A stretch of 64,000 nt of DNA. Origin: Afipia sp. GAS231. GTDB lineage: Bacteria > Pseudomonadota > Alphaproteobacteria > Rhizobiales > Xanthobacteraceae. Position numbers and translations under genes: made by a program. Numbering within the stretch: the first letter of the stretch is position 1; each line of letters begins with the position of its first letter. The notes beneath the pieces were generated by a model, which was not told the DNA's origin, did not search any database, and saw only the letters and a program-made list of their open reading frames with translations. Positions 34,957 through 44,932 of this stretch are shown here, piece after piece. The DNA is taken from NCBI RefSeq assembly GCF_900103365.1, contig NZ_LT629703.1, forward strand, positions 744,001 through 808,000, given 5' to 3'.

Positions 34957-35588
34957 GAAAGAACTCCCATCAGATAGACCACCGTAAACAACCACACCCA
35001 AACGATGTCCAGGGCATGCCAGAACAGTGAAAAGCAGAGCAGACGCCGCTCCACGGTCGCGCGAAAGCCTTTGACGGCGACCTGGGCCATCATCACCGCC
35101 AGCCAGACCAGGCCGGCGGTGACATGCAGCCCGTGGCAGCCGACCAGTGTGAAGAAGGCGGAGAGGAAGGCGCTGCGTTGCGGACCGGCCCCGATCGCGA
35201 TCATGCCGGCGAACTCCCGCACCTCCAGCACCAGGAACGCCGCGCCCAGCACGAAGGTGACGAGAGCGGCCCAATAAGTGCCGGCATAGCGCCGCGAGCC
35301 GATCGCCAGCGACATCAATCCGCAGGTGTAGCTCGACACGAGCAGGCAGCCGGTTTCGATCGCCACGCTGCGCTGGTTGAACAGCTGTACGCCGCCTGGC
35401 CCGCCCGCGGTCGCATGGTTGAGCACCGCGTAAGCGGCAAAGATTGCCGAAAACATCACGATATCGCTCAACAGGAAGACCCAGAAGCCGTAGCCAACGA
35501 CGACCCGCTTGCTAGCGGGACCGGCCTCGCTTGCATTCGACCGCGCCTCGTAACGAACCTCATTATCAACTGCGACAGCCACGTTCAT
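34953..35588 (-). CDS. cyoC: Cytochrome bo-type quinol oxidase subunit III
   Basis: This is a 211-residue, five-helix heme-copper oxidase subunit III. It begins with a short polar tail, then [20 protein letters not shown], a CyoC signature, and holds [20 protein letters not shown] and [20 protein letters not shown]. It supports proton-channel stability in the oxidase. ATG 35588 overlaps the cyoB stop, and its own stop overlaps the cyoD start; both are ATGA junctions. Confidence 0.92.
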   Translation of the reverse strand: MNVAVAVDNEVRYEARSNASEAGPASKRVVVGYGFWVFLLSDIVMFSAIFAAYAVLNHATAGGPGGVQLFNQRSVAIETGCLLVSSYTCGLMSLAIGSRRYAGTYWAALVTFVLGAAFLVLEVREFAGMIAIGAGPQRSAFLSAFFTLVGCHGLHVTAGLVWLAVMMAQVAVKGFRATVERRLLCFSLFWHALDIVWVWLFTVVYLMGVLS

Positions 35589-37564
35589 ACTGCAATCTCC
35601 GCCTGGTTCGCCTGTTCGAAACGCGCAACCTGCTCGGCCGGAATTTCGATTTCCTCTTCGTCGCGAAACGCGAAGGCAAGCATGGTCAGAAAGATTCCGA
35701 TCGCGCCCGCACCCGCCATCCACCAGATGTGCCAGATCATGGCAAAGCCGGCGACAACGGCGAAAAAGGCGATGATGAAGCCGGTCGCGCTGTTTTTCGG
35801 CACCTCGATCGGCTCGAATTTTTCCTGTATCGGCTGGGCTTGCGTCCGCTCGCGCTGCTTCCTGTTCCAGAGAGCGTCGAGACCTCTGACCTGCGGAAGC
35901 ACGGCGAAATTCCAGGCTGGCGGCGGCGAAGCGGTCGCCCATTCCAGCGTGCGACCGTTCCACGGGTCCGCCGTCACCTTCAGTTGTTCGCGGTTGCGGA
36001 TCGACACCACGAGCTGGATGACCTGGCTGACGATGCCAACGAGAATGACGACGACGCCGAACGCCGCGACCACCAACCATGGTTGCCAGCTGGCGACGTC
36101 GTAATGCTGCATGCGGCGGGTCATGCCCATGAGACCCAGCGCGTAGAGCGGCATGAAGGCGATGTAGAAGCCGATCAGCCAGCACCAGAACGAAACCCGG
36201 CCCCATCGTTCGTCGAGCTGGAAGCCGAATGCCTTGGGGAACCAGTAATTGTAACCCGCCATCAGCCCGAACAACGTGCCGCCGATGATGACATTGTGGA
36301 AATGCGCGATCAGGAACAGGCTGTTGTGCAGCTGGAAGTCGGCGGGAGGCACCGCCATCAACACGCCGGTCATGCCGCCGATCACGAACGTCACCATGAA
36401 GCCGATCGACCACAGGATCGGGACGGTGAACCGGAGGCGGCCGCCGTACATCGTGAACAGCCAGTTGAAGACTTTGACGCCGGTCGGCACGGCGATGATC
36501 ATCGTCATGACACCGAAGAAGCCGTTGACGTTCGCGCTGGCGCCCATGGTGAAGAAGTGGTGCAGCCAGACAACGAATGACAGCACGCAAATCGCCATCG
36601 TCGCGGCAACCATGGAGCGATAGCCAAACAACGGCTTGCCGGAGAAGGTCGAGACGACCTCGGAAAAAATGCCGAATGCCGGCAAGACCAGGATGTAGAC
36701 TTCGGGGTGACCCCAAACCCAGAACAGGTTGACGTACATCATCGCGTTGCCCTGGCCGTCGGTCGTGAAGAAATGAAAGCCGAGGTAGCGATCGAGCAGC
36801 AGCATCGCCAGGGTCGCGGTCAGAACCGGAAAGGCCGCGACGATGAGCAGGTTCGCCGCGAGCGACGTCCAGCAGAACACCGGCATGCGCATATAGCTCA
36901 TCCCCGGTGCGCGCGTTTTCAGGATCGTTGCGACGAAGTTTATGCCCGTCATCAACGTGCCGACGCCGGAGATCTGTAGGGCGCAGAGGTAATAGTCGAC
37001 GCCGACCCCGGGCGAATATTGCAGCTCGCTCAGCGGCGGATAGGCGACCCAGCCGGCCTTCGAGAACTCACCGACCGCGAGCGAAATATTCGTCAGGAGA
37101 ATACCCGATGCGGTCAGCCCGAGCGCCACCGAGTTCAGGGTCGGAAAGGCCATGTCACGGACGCCGAGCTGCAGCGGCACCACGAAATTCATCATCCCGA
37201 TCACGAACGGCATCGCCATGAAGAAGATCATGATCGTGCCATGCGCCGAGAAGATTTGGTCGAAGTGCTCGGGCGGCAGGTATCCCTGCGCGCCGCCCGC
37301 CGCGACCGCCTGCTGCGCCCGCATCATGATGGCGTCGGCAAAGCCGCGCAGCAGCATGATCAGCGCGAGGACGATGTACATGATGCCGATGCGCTTGTGG
37401 TCGACCGAGGTGATCCACTCCCGCCAGAGATACGGCACATAACCCTTGAGAGTGACCCACGAAAGGATGGCTACGATGACCAGAACCATGCCGCCCGAAG
37501 CGCCCATGATGATGGGCTGGTCGAGGGGAATCGCGCTCCAATCAAGCTTGCCGAGTAGATTCAT
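35585..37564 (-). CDS. cyoB: Cytochrome bo-type quinol oxidase subunit I
   Basis: This 659-residue catalytic subunit is nearly the E. coli length. Heme and copper ligands are visible: the low-spin heme His in [10 protein letters not shown], the His-Tyr pair of the CuB site in [11 protein letters not shown], the His pair in [11 protein letters not shown], and the heme ligands in [12 protein letters not shown]. It reduces oxygen to water with electrons from ubiquinol and pumps protons. ATG 37564 overlaps the cyoA stop, and the stop overlaps cyoC. The N-terminal extra helix ([19 protein letters not shown]) is typical of the bo3 branch. Confidence 0.95.
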   Translation of the reverse strand: MNLLGKLDWSAIPLDQPIIMGASGGMVLVIVAILSWVTLKGYVPYLWREWITSVDHKRIGIMYIVLALIMLLRGFADAIMMRAQQAVAAGGAQGYLPPEHFDQIFSAHGTIMIFFMAMPFVIGMMNFVVPLQLGVRDMAFPTLNSVALGLTASGILLTNISLAVGEFSKAGWVAYPPLSELQYSPGVGVDYYLCALQISGVGTLMTGINFVATILKTRAPGMSYMRMPVFCWTSLAANLLIVAAFPVLTATLAMLLLDRYLGFHFFTTDGQGNAMMYVNLFWVWGHPEVYILVLPAFGIFSEVVSTFSGKPLFGYRSMVAATMAICVLSFVVWLHHFFTMGASANVNGFFGVMTMIIAVPTGVKVFNWLFTMYGGRLRFTVPILWSIGFMVTFVIGGMTGVLMAVPPADFQLHNSLFLIAHFHNVIIGGTLFGLMAGYNYWFPKAFGFQLDERWGRVSFWCWLIGFYIAFMPLYALGLMGMTRRMQHYDVASWQPWLVVAAFGVVVILVGIVSQVIQLVVSIRNREQLKVTADPWNGRTLEWATASPPPAWNFAVLPQVRGLDALWNRKQRERTQAQPIQEKFEPIEVPKNSATGFIIAFFAVVAGFAMIWHIWWMAGAGAIGIFLTMLAFAFRDEEEIEIPAEQVARFEQANQAEIAV

Positions 37565-38427
37565 TTTTCCGCCCTCATTGACACCGGATTTCCGTGAGAC
37601 ATCGCGCCGTCGGCTTCCCGGATGCTGTCAAACAGACCGGGCGCAACCGACCGATAGGTGAATGGCGCCACCGCAGCGCTCGGCTTGGCGAGCTGCGCGT
37701 AGGTTGTGACAGTCAGCTCCGGGCCGACGTTGCGTGCGGTATCCACCCACTCAGAGAATTTTTCGGGAGCAACGGCTTCGACGTTGAAGTACATATCCGC
37801 AAAGCCCTCGCCGCTGTATTGCGCCGACATTCCGCGGTAGCTTCCCGGCTGGTCGGCCTGCAGGTGAAGGCGGGTCACCATTCCGGCCATGGTGTAGATC
37901 TGGCTGCCGAGCTGCGGCACAAAGAAGCTGTTCATCACGCCCGAGGACGTCAGCTCGAAGCTGACAGGCGTGCCTGCAGGGATCGCCAGGTAGTTGACGC
38001 TTGCAACGCCCTGATCGGGATAGATGAACAGCCATTTCCAGTCGAGCGAGGCGACCTGGACCCGCAGCGGCTTCACGGTGGATGCGATCGGTTTGCGCGG
38101 GCTCAAGTCATGTGAGCCCACCCACGCCACGCCGCCCACCAGGAACACGGTCATCGCGGGGATCGACCAGACCAGCATTTCGAGGCGGCCTGAATAGGCA
38201 AAATTCGGCCGATAGCGCGCACGCCCGTTTGATGCACGAAACCAGAAGGCAACGCCGAGCGTGGCAAGGATCACCGGGATTACGATCGCCAGCATGATGC
38301 CGAGCGCGTTGAGCAGAATCTGTCGGTCGGCGGCGGCAATCGGTCCTTTCGGATCGAGCACGCCTTCCGTGCAGCCGCCGAGCGTCGCGACACCGATCAG
38401 GATAACGGCAAGTAGACCGTATCGCAT
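37561..38427 (-). CDS. cyoA: Cytochrome bo-type quinol oxidase subunit II (lipoprotein)
   Basis: This 288-residue subunit has a lipoprotein signal peptide ending LGGC, so Cys19 is probably acylated. Two membrane helices follow, then a periplasmic cupredoxin domain. The segment where cytochrome c oxidases bind CuA reads [12 protein letters not shown], with no cysteines and no His ligand, which identifies a quinol rather than cytochrome c oxidase. The ATG at 38427 follows GAGGTCTAAC and comes one base after the ctaB/cyoE stop. Its own stop overlaps the cyoB start. Confidence 0.93.
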   Translation of the reverse strand: MRYGLLAVILIGVATLGGCTEGVLDPKGPIAAADRQILLNALGIMLAIVIPVILATLGVAFWFRASNGRARYRPNFAYSGRLEMLVWSIPAMTVFLVGGVAWVGSHDLSPRKPIASTVKPLRVQVASLDWKWLFIYPDQGVASVNYLAIPAGTPVSFELTSSGVMNSFFVPQLGSQIYTMAGMVTRLHLQADQPGSYRGMSAQYSGEGFADMYFNVEAVAPEKFSEWVDTARNVGPELTVTTYAQLAKPSAAVAPFTYRSVAPGLFDSIREADGAMSHGNPVSMRAEK

Positions 38428-38428
38428 G

Positions 38429-39490
38429 TTAGACCTCGCTGAAGTTGACGGTGCGGCAGGCGTTGCGGATGACGGCTGGTTGACATTCGGCGTACACCTG
38501 GACGCCGCGGCCACCATGCGACAACCTCATGAGCGAGAATGGGCCACGTCCATGATCGATCAGGAGCGCCGCAAACAGCACGAACAGATAAACGATAGAG
38601 AACACGAATAACCTGTGAGCCGGGCGGCGATCGGCCTCAACGCTCCTGTTCAGCTGGAGCGCGAACAGAAGGAAAAGTGCACCGCAGATCGCGACGATCG
38701 CGCCATACACCGTGCCTGCAAATCCCAGCACCCAGGGCAGCTCCGCCGCCAGAGCCAGCAGGCCGCTATAAATCCGGATCTGCCGCGTCGCTGCCGTCCT
38801 TCCCGCCACCACCGGCAGCATGGGAACGCCGGCGCGGGCATAATCGTCGGTACGATTGAGCGCGAGAGCCCAGAAATGCGGCGGCGTCCAAAGGAAGATG
38901 ATGAGGAACAGCGTAAGCGACTCAAGCCCGACGTTTCCGGTCGCCGCAGCCCAGCCGATCACGGGCGGCAGCGCTCCGGCAGCACCGCCGATGACGATGT
39001 TCTGTGGCGTAGCCCGCTTCAGCCACGCCGTGTAGACGACAATATAAAAGAGGATGGTGCCGGCCAACAGTCCGGCCGCCGTGAGATTCGTCGCCAGCGC
39101 AAGACCCACCACAGCGAACCCGGCCAGAACGAGGCCAAAGACAAGTGCCTCGAACCGGGAGATTTTGCCGCGGGGAATTGGCCGCATCGCAGTGCGGCTC
39201 ATGACCGCATCGATATCGGCATCGTACCACATGTTGAGCACGCCGGCGGCTCCAGCTCCCGCGGCGATGGCAAGAACTGCGACAACAGTCATTACCGGAT
39301 CGAGCCGACCTGGAGCGCAGCTCATTCCAACGAGCGCGGTGAAGACCGCAAGCATCATCACACGAGGTTTCGTGAGGGTGACGAAATCGGATACACCCCG
39401 ATCCCGAGCAAGCGGCCCGTCGGAATGAGACGATAAGGCGGCGCGAGCTCGTCTTTCCCCGAGCTGGCCCGCAATGGATTTGACGTTCAT
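38429..39490 (-). CDS. cyoE: Protoheme IX farnesyltransferase (heme O synthase)
   Basis: This 353-residue polytopic prenyltransferase farnesylates heme B to heme O for the oxidase. The catalytic Asp-rich motif is [15 protein letters not shown] with RPIPRG following, and the second conserved loop is [12 protein letters not shown]. About eight to nine hydrophobic helices can be traced. The C-terminus carries roughly 30 extra polar residues beyond the last helix. The ATG at 39490 has a weak ribosome-binding site. It is the first gene of the operon, one base before cyoA; in E. coli cyoE is last. It could equally be called ctaB. Confidence 0.92.
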   Translation of the reverse strand: MNVKSIAGQLGERRARAALSSHSDGPLARDRGVSDFVTLTKPRVMMLAVFTALVGMSCAPGRLDPVMTVVAVLAIAAGAGAAGVLNMWYDADIDAVMSRTAMRPIPRGKISRFEALVFGLVLAGFAVVGLALATNLTAAGLLAGTILFYIVVYTAWLKRATPQNIVIGGAAGALPPVIGWAAATGNVGLESLTLFLIIFLWTPPHFWALALNRTDDYARAGVPMLPVVAGRTAATRQIRIYSGLLALAAELPWVLGFAGTVYGAIVAICGALFLLFALQLNRSVEADRRPAHRLFVFSIVYLFVLFAALLIDHGRGPFSLMRLSHGGRGVQVYAECQPAVIRNACRTVNFSEV

Positions 39491-39828
39491 CCCGCTGCTC
39501 CAGATTCCCCGAAACGGATAGCCATCGTGTTCAGTTCGAATAGCGTGCATTCAATATGCATCCCCACCCTCGCCCGCGATTGAACGTGGCTGCTCGATTG
39601 GGGCCAATCATGCTCTAAAACCGTCGGCCGACTAGTTCAGCTCCAACGACACGGGTCGCGATCGCACGATTTGGGATCGTTCGAGCACGTTTCAACAAGC
39701 GCGCTGCGCCAGCTCTTCCTAAAGCAGATCCTCGTTCGTATATCCGCAATGCGCCGCTTCCCAACCCTGATAGACGAGGGCTGTTGCGTTTTCCTGGAAG
39801 CGCCGCCTTGCCTAACGGAGAATTCTCG
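39491..39828. other. 338-base divergent intergenic region upstream of the oxidase operon
   Basis: This gap separates the leftward oxidase operon from a rightward secreted-protein gene and must contain both promoters. A small inverted repeat, TGCAT at 39546-39550 and ATGCA at 39556-39560, lies 55-70 bases upstream of the ctaB/cyoE start. No clear FNR-type (TTGAT-N4-ATCAA) site was seen. No gene was recognised. Confidence 0.45.
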
Positions 39829-40188
39829 ATGAAGACGCCCTCGCTCTGGATCATTGCAGCCGCCTGCTTTGTTGCCCCGGCATCCGTGGCACACGCCCGT
39901 TCAGCCTATGATGGCTCCTGGGATCTCAACTTCGTGACCCAAACGGGCACCTGCGATCCCGCCTATAATTTCACCGTCAATATTTCCGACGGCGTTGTGA
40001 CCCATCCCAATCTCGTAAAATTCAGGGGATATGTCGCGAGGTCCGGCTCCGTCCGTGCGTCGGTGACGGTTCAGGACAAATTTGCGTCCGGCACGGGTCG
40101 GCTTTCCGGAACTTCGGGTCGCGGAAGATGGAGCGGCTACGCGGGAAGCGCGCGATGCTCGGGCTATTGGACCGCGCAACGCAATTGA
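39829..40188 (+). CDS. Small secreted protein of unknown function
   Basis: This is a 119-residue protein with a clear Sec signal peptide (MKTPSLW, a hydrophobic core of Ile/Ala/Val residues, and an AHA cleavage motif near residue 23). The mature part starts RSAYDGSWDLNFVT and is rich in Gly, Ser and Thr. It has two cysteines (GTCDP and SARCSG) that could form one disulfide, and beta-strand-like repeats near the C-terminus (TGRLSGTSGRGRWSG). GGAG precedes the ATG at 39829. I recall similar small periplasmic proteins in Bradyrhizobium, all uncharacterised. No function is proposed. Confidence 0.75.
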   Translation: MKTPSLWIIAAACFVAPASVAHARSAYDGSWDLNFVTQTGTCDPAYNFTVNISDGVVTHPNLVKFRGYVARSGSVRASVTVQDKFASGTGRLSGTSGRGRWSGYAGSARCSGYWTAQRN

Positions 40189-40369
40189 TGAATTTTGAAT
40201 GGCCGTGACGTCGGGCTGATCCTCCGCATGTTGCTCGATGGCGTAATGCTCTCCTCCGCATGATGAGGCACGATCGTTCAACGCGCCGCAGCGCGGTCCA
40301 AGAACAGCCCGAGGCCCCGCTGTACCAATACCGATCGGGCGGTTGGCCCCAGAGAGCGTCGGTGCATCC

Positions 40370-41701
40370 ATGACCACAGTCCTGACCAAATCGTTTCCGC
40401 AAGAATCGCTCCCGGTACCAACGGCGGTCCCGGGCAAGAAACGCGTCTTGATCGTCGGCGGCGGTTTCGCCGGCATCGCGGCCGCACGGGCGCTCAAGCG
40501 GGCCGATGTCGAAATCACGCTGATCGACCGGCGCAATCATCATATCTTTCAGCCACTGCTGTATCAGGTCGCCACCGCCGTTTTGTCGCCCGCCGAAATC
40601 GCGGCGCCGATCCGTCAGCTCGAGGCAAAACAGAAGAACCTCAGCGTGTTGCTGGCCGAGGTTAAGGGCATCAATCTCGGAGCCCGTACCATCGAGATCA
40701 GTAGCCCAGGCATTGGCAGCCAGAAACGCGAATACGACTTCCTGGTGATCGCCACCGGAATGCGTCCGAGCTATTTCGGCCATGACGAGTTCGCGCAGTT
40801 CGCGCCGGGCCTCAAGAGCCTCAACGACGCTGAAACGATCCGGACCAGGATCCTGGGTGCGTTCGAATTGGCTGAATCGACCGATGACGAGAAGGAACGC
40901 GCCCGCCAAATGACCTTCGTGCTCGTGGGAGGTGGCCCGACCGGCGTCGAGCTTGCCGCTTCGATCGCTCAACTGGTCGCGGTGACCCTGCACAACAATT
41001 TCCGCAGGATCGACCCCGCCAAGAGCCGGATTTTGTTACTCGACGGCGGCGCCCGTATTCTTCCGACTTTTGCAGAGAAGCTCTCACAAAAAGCAGCCAA
41101 GCGACTAACCAAACTCGGCGTCGAGGTTTCGACCGGCGTCAAGGTCGAGAAGGTTGACGACCAGGGCGTGGTCGCGGCAGGCGTCCGGATTCCCAGCGCC
41201 ACGGTGCTTTGGACAGCGGGCGTCAGCGCCTCGCCGGTGGTGAAAATGCTGGGCACGCAGACGGACCGCGCCGGGCGCGCTTTCGTGGGTGCCTTCATGG
41301 ACATTCCCGAAGCCCCCAACGTATTTGTGGCGGGCGACGCGGCCACGATAACCCAGGATGGTCACCCCGTCCCCGGCGTGGCGCAGGCAGCCATTCAACA
41401 GGGACGATTCGTCGGGCATGTCATCGCCAACCGTGTCAGAGGACGCAAGGACGGTCGGCCTTTTCGATACCGCGACAAAGGCAATATGGCGGTGGTCGGC
41501 AAGAATTTTGCTATCCTCGAGTCCAGTCATTTGCGAACCAGCGGCTTTGTGACCTGGCTGGTGTGGGCTGGGCTGCACGTGCTCGCGCTGCCGCAGCTTC
41601 AGAACCGGTTCCGCGTTCAAACGCAATGGTTCTGGTCTTATCTGTCCGGACAACGGAGCTCACGGCTGATTTCCGAAGGGCCGCGATCGTCCGCGTCATA
41701 G
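40370..41701 (+). CDS. ndh: Type II NADH:quinone dehydrogenase
   Basis: This is a 443-residue single-subunit, non-proton-pumping NADH dehydrogenase. The FAD-binding motif VLIVGGGFAGIAAARAL (about residues 27-43), the quinone-site-like FQPLLYQVATAVLSP, the NADH-binding LVGGGPTGVELAAS (about 184-197) and the FAD-binding VFVAGDAATI are all visible. The C-terminal hydrophobic stretch (TWLVWAGLHVLALPQ) is the usual membrane-docking segment. The ATG at 40370 was chosen over a TTG at 40343. It feeds electrons from NADH into the quinone pool that the adjacent bo-type oxidase drains. Confidence 0.92.
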   Translation: MTTVLTKSFPQESLPVPTAVPGKKRVLIVGGGFAGIAAARALKRADVEITLIDRRNHHIFQPLLYQVATAVLSPAEIAAPIRQLEAKQKNLSVLLAEVKGINLGARTIEISSPGIGSQKREYDFLVIATGMRPSYFGHDEFAQFAPGLKSLNDAETIRTRILGAFELAESTDDEKERARQMTFVLVGGGPTGVELAASIAQLVAVTLHNNFRRIDPAKSRILLLDGGARILPTFAEKLSQKAAKRLTKLGVEVSTGVKVEKVDDQGVVAAGVRIPSATVLWTAGVSASPVVKMLGTQTDRAGRAFVGAFMDIPEAPNVFVAGDAATITQDGHPVPGVAQAAIQQGRFVGHVIANRVRGRKDGRPFRYRDKGNMAVVGKNFAILESSHLRTSGFVTWLVWAGLHVLALPQLQNRFRVQTQWFWSYLSGQRSSRLISEGPRSSAS

Positions 41702-41753
41702 TAGTCAGGCCCGGTAGTCATCACTGCCGGCAGTTGGTTGGGGAACTGCAACC

Positions 41754-42203
41754 GTGGATGTCTCCATCATCTCCGCACTCGCCGCCCTCACCGGCGCAGC
41801 CGTCGGCGGCTTGACGAGCGGAATGGCAGCCTGGCTGAACCACCGAAGCCAGGTCCGGGTCGAGTGGGCTCTGCACGAGAAGAGCCGCCGGCAGACCCTT
41901 TACAGGGATTTCATCGAAGACGCCGCCAAATGCTACATCGATGCGCTCCAGCACGATAAAGCCGACATTCCTGGCCTGGTCAGCCTCTATGCGAAGCTGA
42001 GCGCAATGCGGGCGGTGTCCTCGAGGAAGGTGATTCAGTGCGCCGACGATGTCGTCCGAAAGATTCTGGACATCTATCTCGAACCGGACAAGAGCTTCGT
42101 CGAATTGCGCGAAATGGCCGTCGACGGCACGATCGATCTGTTGCGAGGCTTCAGCGAGGTGTGCCGCGACGAGTTCGAGCAAATGCGGCCAATACAATTT
42201 TAA
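41754..42203 (+). CDS. Small membrane-anchored protein of unknown function
   Basis: This 149-residue protein has one N-terminal hydrophobic segment (IISALAALTGAAVGGLTSG) rich in small residues, followed by a charged helical domain to the end. The start is GTG at 41754 with GGGGAA about 9 bases upstream. Similar short proteins with an N-terminal Ala/Gly-rich anchor and a cytoplasmic helical tail occur in many proteobacteria without known function. It follows ndh by 52 bases on the same strand; the gap contains an imperfect hairpin at 41711-41730 that might attenuate read-through. Confidence 0.7.
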   Translation: MDVSIISALAALTGAAVGGLTSGMAAWLNHRSQVRVEWALHEKSRRQTLYRDFIEDAAKCYIDALQHDKADIPGLVSLYAKLSAMRAVSSRKVIQCADDVVRKILDIYLEPDKSFVELREMAVDGTIDLLRGFSEVCRDEFEQMRPIQF

Positions 42204-42251
42204 AGTTTGCCCGCAGCTTCGATTCTGCGACCGGAGGGGCTGGCACCGGCG

Positions 42252-42812
42252 TTAAGAGCGATTCGTCTCGACCCAATTCGCGAACGCCTGCATGAAGTCC
42301 TGCAGGAATTTGCGGGTACCATCGTTGACGAGCTTGCCGTTTTCGTCGAACAGCTTGTCGGCATGTCCGAGATAGGCTTCGGGTTGCTGCATGGTCGGCA
42401 CGTTCAGAAACACCAGCGACTGCCTCAGATGATGGTTGGCCCCGAAGGCCCCGATCGCGCTCGGCGAGCAGCTTGCAATCGCTCCGGGCTTGCGGTCCCA
42501 GACGCTGCTTCCATACGGCCTGGAGCCGACATCCAGCGCATTCTTGAGAGCGGCCGGCACCGACCGGTTGTACTCGGGCGTGACGAACAGCACCGCGTCG
42601 ACGGCCTTGATGCGCTGCCGGAACGTGGTCCATTGCGCCGGCGACGAACCGCTTTCCAGATCCTGATTGAAAAACGGCAATTGCCCGATCTCGACGGTTT
42701 CGAGCTTCAGCGAAGCTGGCGCGAGCGACATCAGTGCATTCGCCAGCATCCCGTTGAGCGACGCCTTCCGCAGGCTTCCAACCAGCACGCACACATTCAT
42801 CGGTTTATCCAT
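42252..42812 (-). CDS. NADPH-dependent FMN reductase
   Basis: This is a 186-residue flavodoxin-fold protein. The FMN phosphate loop GSLRKASLN (about residues 12-20) and the family motif TPEYNRSVPAALKNALD (about 77-93) identify the NADPH-dependent FMN reductase/quinone (ChrR-like) family. It could reduce quinones, azo or other aromatic compounds, or supply reduced flavin. The ATG at 42812 lies 2 bases after the stop of the preceding crotonase gene, so it is tightly coupled to the acyl-CoA operon. MNVCV at residue 5 is an alternative start. Confidence 0.87.
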   Translation of the reverse strand: MDKPMNVCVLVGSLRKASLNGMLANALMSLAPASLKLETVEIGQLPFFNQDLESGSSPAQWTTFRQRIKAVDAVLFVTPEYNRSVPAALKNALDVGSRPYGSSVWDRKPGAIASCSPSAIGAFGANHHLRQSLVFLNVPTMQQPEAYLGHADKLFDENGKLVNDGTRKFLQDFMQAFANWVETNRS

Positions 42813-42814
42813 GA

Positions 42815-43600
42815 TTATGCGGTCGCCTGAGCTCTGACTGATCGCGTGAAGTCCGGCTTGCGCTTTTCCAGGAAAGCCGAGAACGCCTCTTTGGCGTCCT
42901 CGGAGCGGACTTGCACGCTGAACTCTTCGTTCTCGGCCTTCATCGCCGCCTTAAGCTGTTCACGGAATGGCTGCTTCATGAGCCTCTTGCTGGCCTGCAG
43001 CGCGGCCGCCGGCCTCGCTGCCAGCTTCCGCGCCGTCTCGGTCGCCCGCGTCAGCACGTCCTTGTCGGACACGACCTCGGTGACCAGCCCCAATTCCGCG
43101 GCGCGCTTGGCATCGAAGGGAGCTCCAAGCAAGATCAACTCCGCCGCACGGAGATGCCCGATCCGCGCCGGCACCGAGCAGCTCGATCCGAATTCCGGTA
43201 CGAGACCGAGATTGATGAAGGGCATCTGGAATTTCGCGCCCTCGCCCGCGTAGATGAAGTCGCAGTGCGTCAGCATGGTGGTGCCGCCGCCGATCGCCGC
43301 GCCCTGGACCGCCACGACGATCGGTTTGTCGAAATTGACGAAGGCGTGCATGAGGCCGGCTTGCGGCGATTCGCCCGGCCCCGGAGGATTTTTGAGAAAG
43401 TCCTCGATATCGTTGCCCGCACAAAACGAGTCTCCCGCGCCGTGCCAAAGCACGACGCGCGTGTTCTCGGCGTTCGCCGCTTTGTTGAAAATGTCGGCGA
43501 GAGCCACGTACATGGCCGACGTCATCGCATTCCGCTTGATCGGGCGGTTGAACTGGACCCGCAGGATGCTTCCCGCATGTTCGGTAACGATCTCATCCAT
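42815..43600 (-). CDS. Enoyl-CoA hydratase/isomerase family protein
   Basis: This is a 261-residue crotonase-fold enzyme. Oxyanion-hole segments are SFCAGNDIEDF (about 59-69) and QGAAIGGGTTMLTHCDF (about 101-117). Threonine takes the place of the first catalytic glutamate (GGGTT rather than GGGCE), while LGLVPEFGSS has a glutamate further on. It is therefore more likely an isomerase or another crotonase-fold activity than a classical hydratase. GGGAGTTCGACC precedes the ATG at 43600. It lies in the leftward CoA operon between the CoA-transferase and the FMN reductase. Confidence 0.85.
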   Translation of the reverse strand: MDEIVTEHAGSILRVQFNRPIKRNAMTSAMYVALADIFNKAANAENTRVVLWHGAGDSFCAGNDIEDFLKNPPGPGESPQAGLMHAFVNFDKPIVVAVQGAAIGGGTTMLTHCDFIYAGEGAKFQMPFINLGLVPEFGSSCSVPARIGHLRAAELILLGAPFDAKRAAELGLVTEVVSDKDVLTRATETARKLAARPAAALQASKRLMKQPFREQLKAAMKAENEEFSVQVRSEDAKEAFSAFLEKRKPDFTRSVRAQATA

Positions 43601-43675
43601 GGTCGAACTCCCGGTCCGTTTGGTGAATTTCACGGCAAATCGAGGTTCAGGGCGGCTCCCGCCGCCTCGACAATG

Positions 43676-44902
43676 TTAGGCCGCGTGTTCTCTTGGTTTC
43701 GGAACGGCCCCGCTCGCGCGCAGACCATCGATTTCGGTCGCACTGAATCCGAGCTGCCGGAGCACCTCGTCGTTGTGTTCTCCAATCTTCGGGGCGCGCC
43801 TGGCGGGGACTTTGGCGACGCCATGCACCTGAAGCGGGCTCGAGATGGTAGACGTCAGCTTGCCGCCGGCGCCGCTGAGCGGAACGATGATGTCGTTGGC
43901 CTGAAGTTGAGGATCCTTGATCACTTCCTGCGGCCCACGCACGGCGCCGAACGTCACGTGGACGCCGTTGAAGACCTCATACCAATGCCCCATCGGCTCG
44001 CCACAGAAGGTCTCGTCGAGGATCGCCGTGAGCTGCGGCATATTCGCCATCAGCTTCGCCGGATCGGAAAAGCGCGGATCGGTCAGAAGATCGGGCCGAC
44101 CGATGGCTTTTGCCACGGCTGCAACCTTGTCCGGCGTTATGATGAGAACGAACCAGGTGTCATCCTTGGCGCGATAGACATTCATCGCCGCATTGGCGGG
44201 GTGCATGCGATCGTGCAGCCCGAAGAATTTTGCCTCGCACAGCGCCGCCTGGATCGAGACGCTGGCGGACCACACGCCCTCCGCGAGAAGCGAGGTCGTG
44301 ACATGCGCTCCCTCCCCGGTGCGCTCACGCCGATAGAGCGCGGTGACGATCGCCGAATAAAGCCCAACGGCGGTGGCATTATCGCCGCTGCCGGCCACCG
44401 GCCAAGTTGGCGGTGCGCCGGCATCGCGCGTCATCGACAGCAGACCGCTGCGTGCCCAATACGACGTGATATCGAAGCCCGGCAGATCCGCATCCGGTCC
44501 CTTGTCGCCGAAGCCCGTGATGTCGGCATAGATCAATCGCGGGTTCCACGGCAGCACGTCCTCGTAATTGAGCTTCAGCCGCGCGCGCGCCGGATGCGGC
44601 GTATTGACGATGAGCACGTCGGCCCATTTGACCAGCTTTTCGAGAACCGCATGGGCGCTCGGTGACTTCAGATCGAGCGCGATACCCCGCTTGTTGCGGT
44701 TGGCGAGGTGCCAGGGATAAGGATCCTCGGCGACTGGCTGCGGCGGCATGTTGTGCGCGTGTCGCCAGAGCTCGCCGCTCGGCGGCTCCACCTTGATAAC
44801 GTCGGCGCCGAAATCCGACAGGATCACCGCGGCGCTGGGGCCGGCGATAAAGCTCGCCAGATCCACCACTTTCAGTCCAGAGAAAATATTGTCGCTAGCC
44901 AT
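43676..44902 (-). CDS. CaiB/BaiF-type (class III) CoA transferase
   Basis: This 408-residue protein belongs to family III CoA transferases, which move CoA between acids. The N-terminal GLKVVDLASFIAGPSAA and GADVIKVEPPSGE are typical, as is NKRGIALDLKS. The catalytic aspartate is expected in LPGFDITSYWARSGL (about residue 143), which forms the aspartyl-CoA intermediate. The ATG at 44902 has GAGA upstream and follows the crotonase gene by 30 bases. In this operon it probably activates the acid substrate, replacing an ATP-dependent ligase, which is absent here. Confidence 0.9.
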   Translation of the reverse strand: MASDNIFSGLKVVDLASFIAGPSAAVILSDFGADVIKVEPPSGELWRHAHNMPPQPVAEDPYPWHLANRNKRGIALDLKSPSAHAVLEKLVKWADVLIVNTPHPARARLKLNYEDVLPWNPRLIYADITGFGDKGPDADLPGFDITSYWARSGLLSMTRDAGAPPTWPVAGSGDNATAVGLYSAIVTALYRRERTGEGAHVTTSLLAEGVWSASVSIQAALCEAKFFGLHDRMHPANAAMNVYRAKDDTWFVLIITPDKVAAVAKAIGRPDLLTDPRFSDPAKLMANMPQLTAILDETFCGEPMGHWYEVFNGVHVTFGAVRGPQEVIKDPQLQANDIIVPLSGAGGKLTSTISSPLQVHGVAKVPARRAPKIGEHNDEVLRQLGFSATEIDGLRASGAVPKPREHAA

Positions 44903-44932
44903 GGCTGTCTCTTTCCAAGTGTGCGGACTGTT

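Noticed and set aside
34953..36716. Long frame extending cyoC upstream through cyoB
   Set aside because: The upstream part is an out-of-frame reading of cyoB; the real cyoC start is the ATG at 35588 overlapping the cyoB stop.
41711..41730. Hairpin after ndh considered as a terminator
   Set aside because: The 8-bp stem has a mismatch and no T-run follows, and the next gene starts 24 bases later on the same strand.
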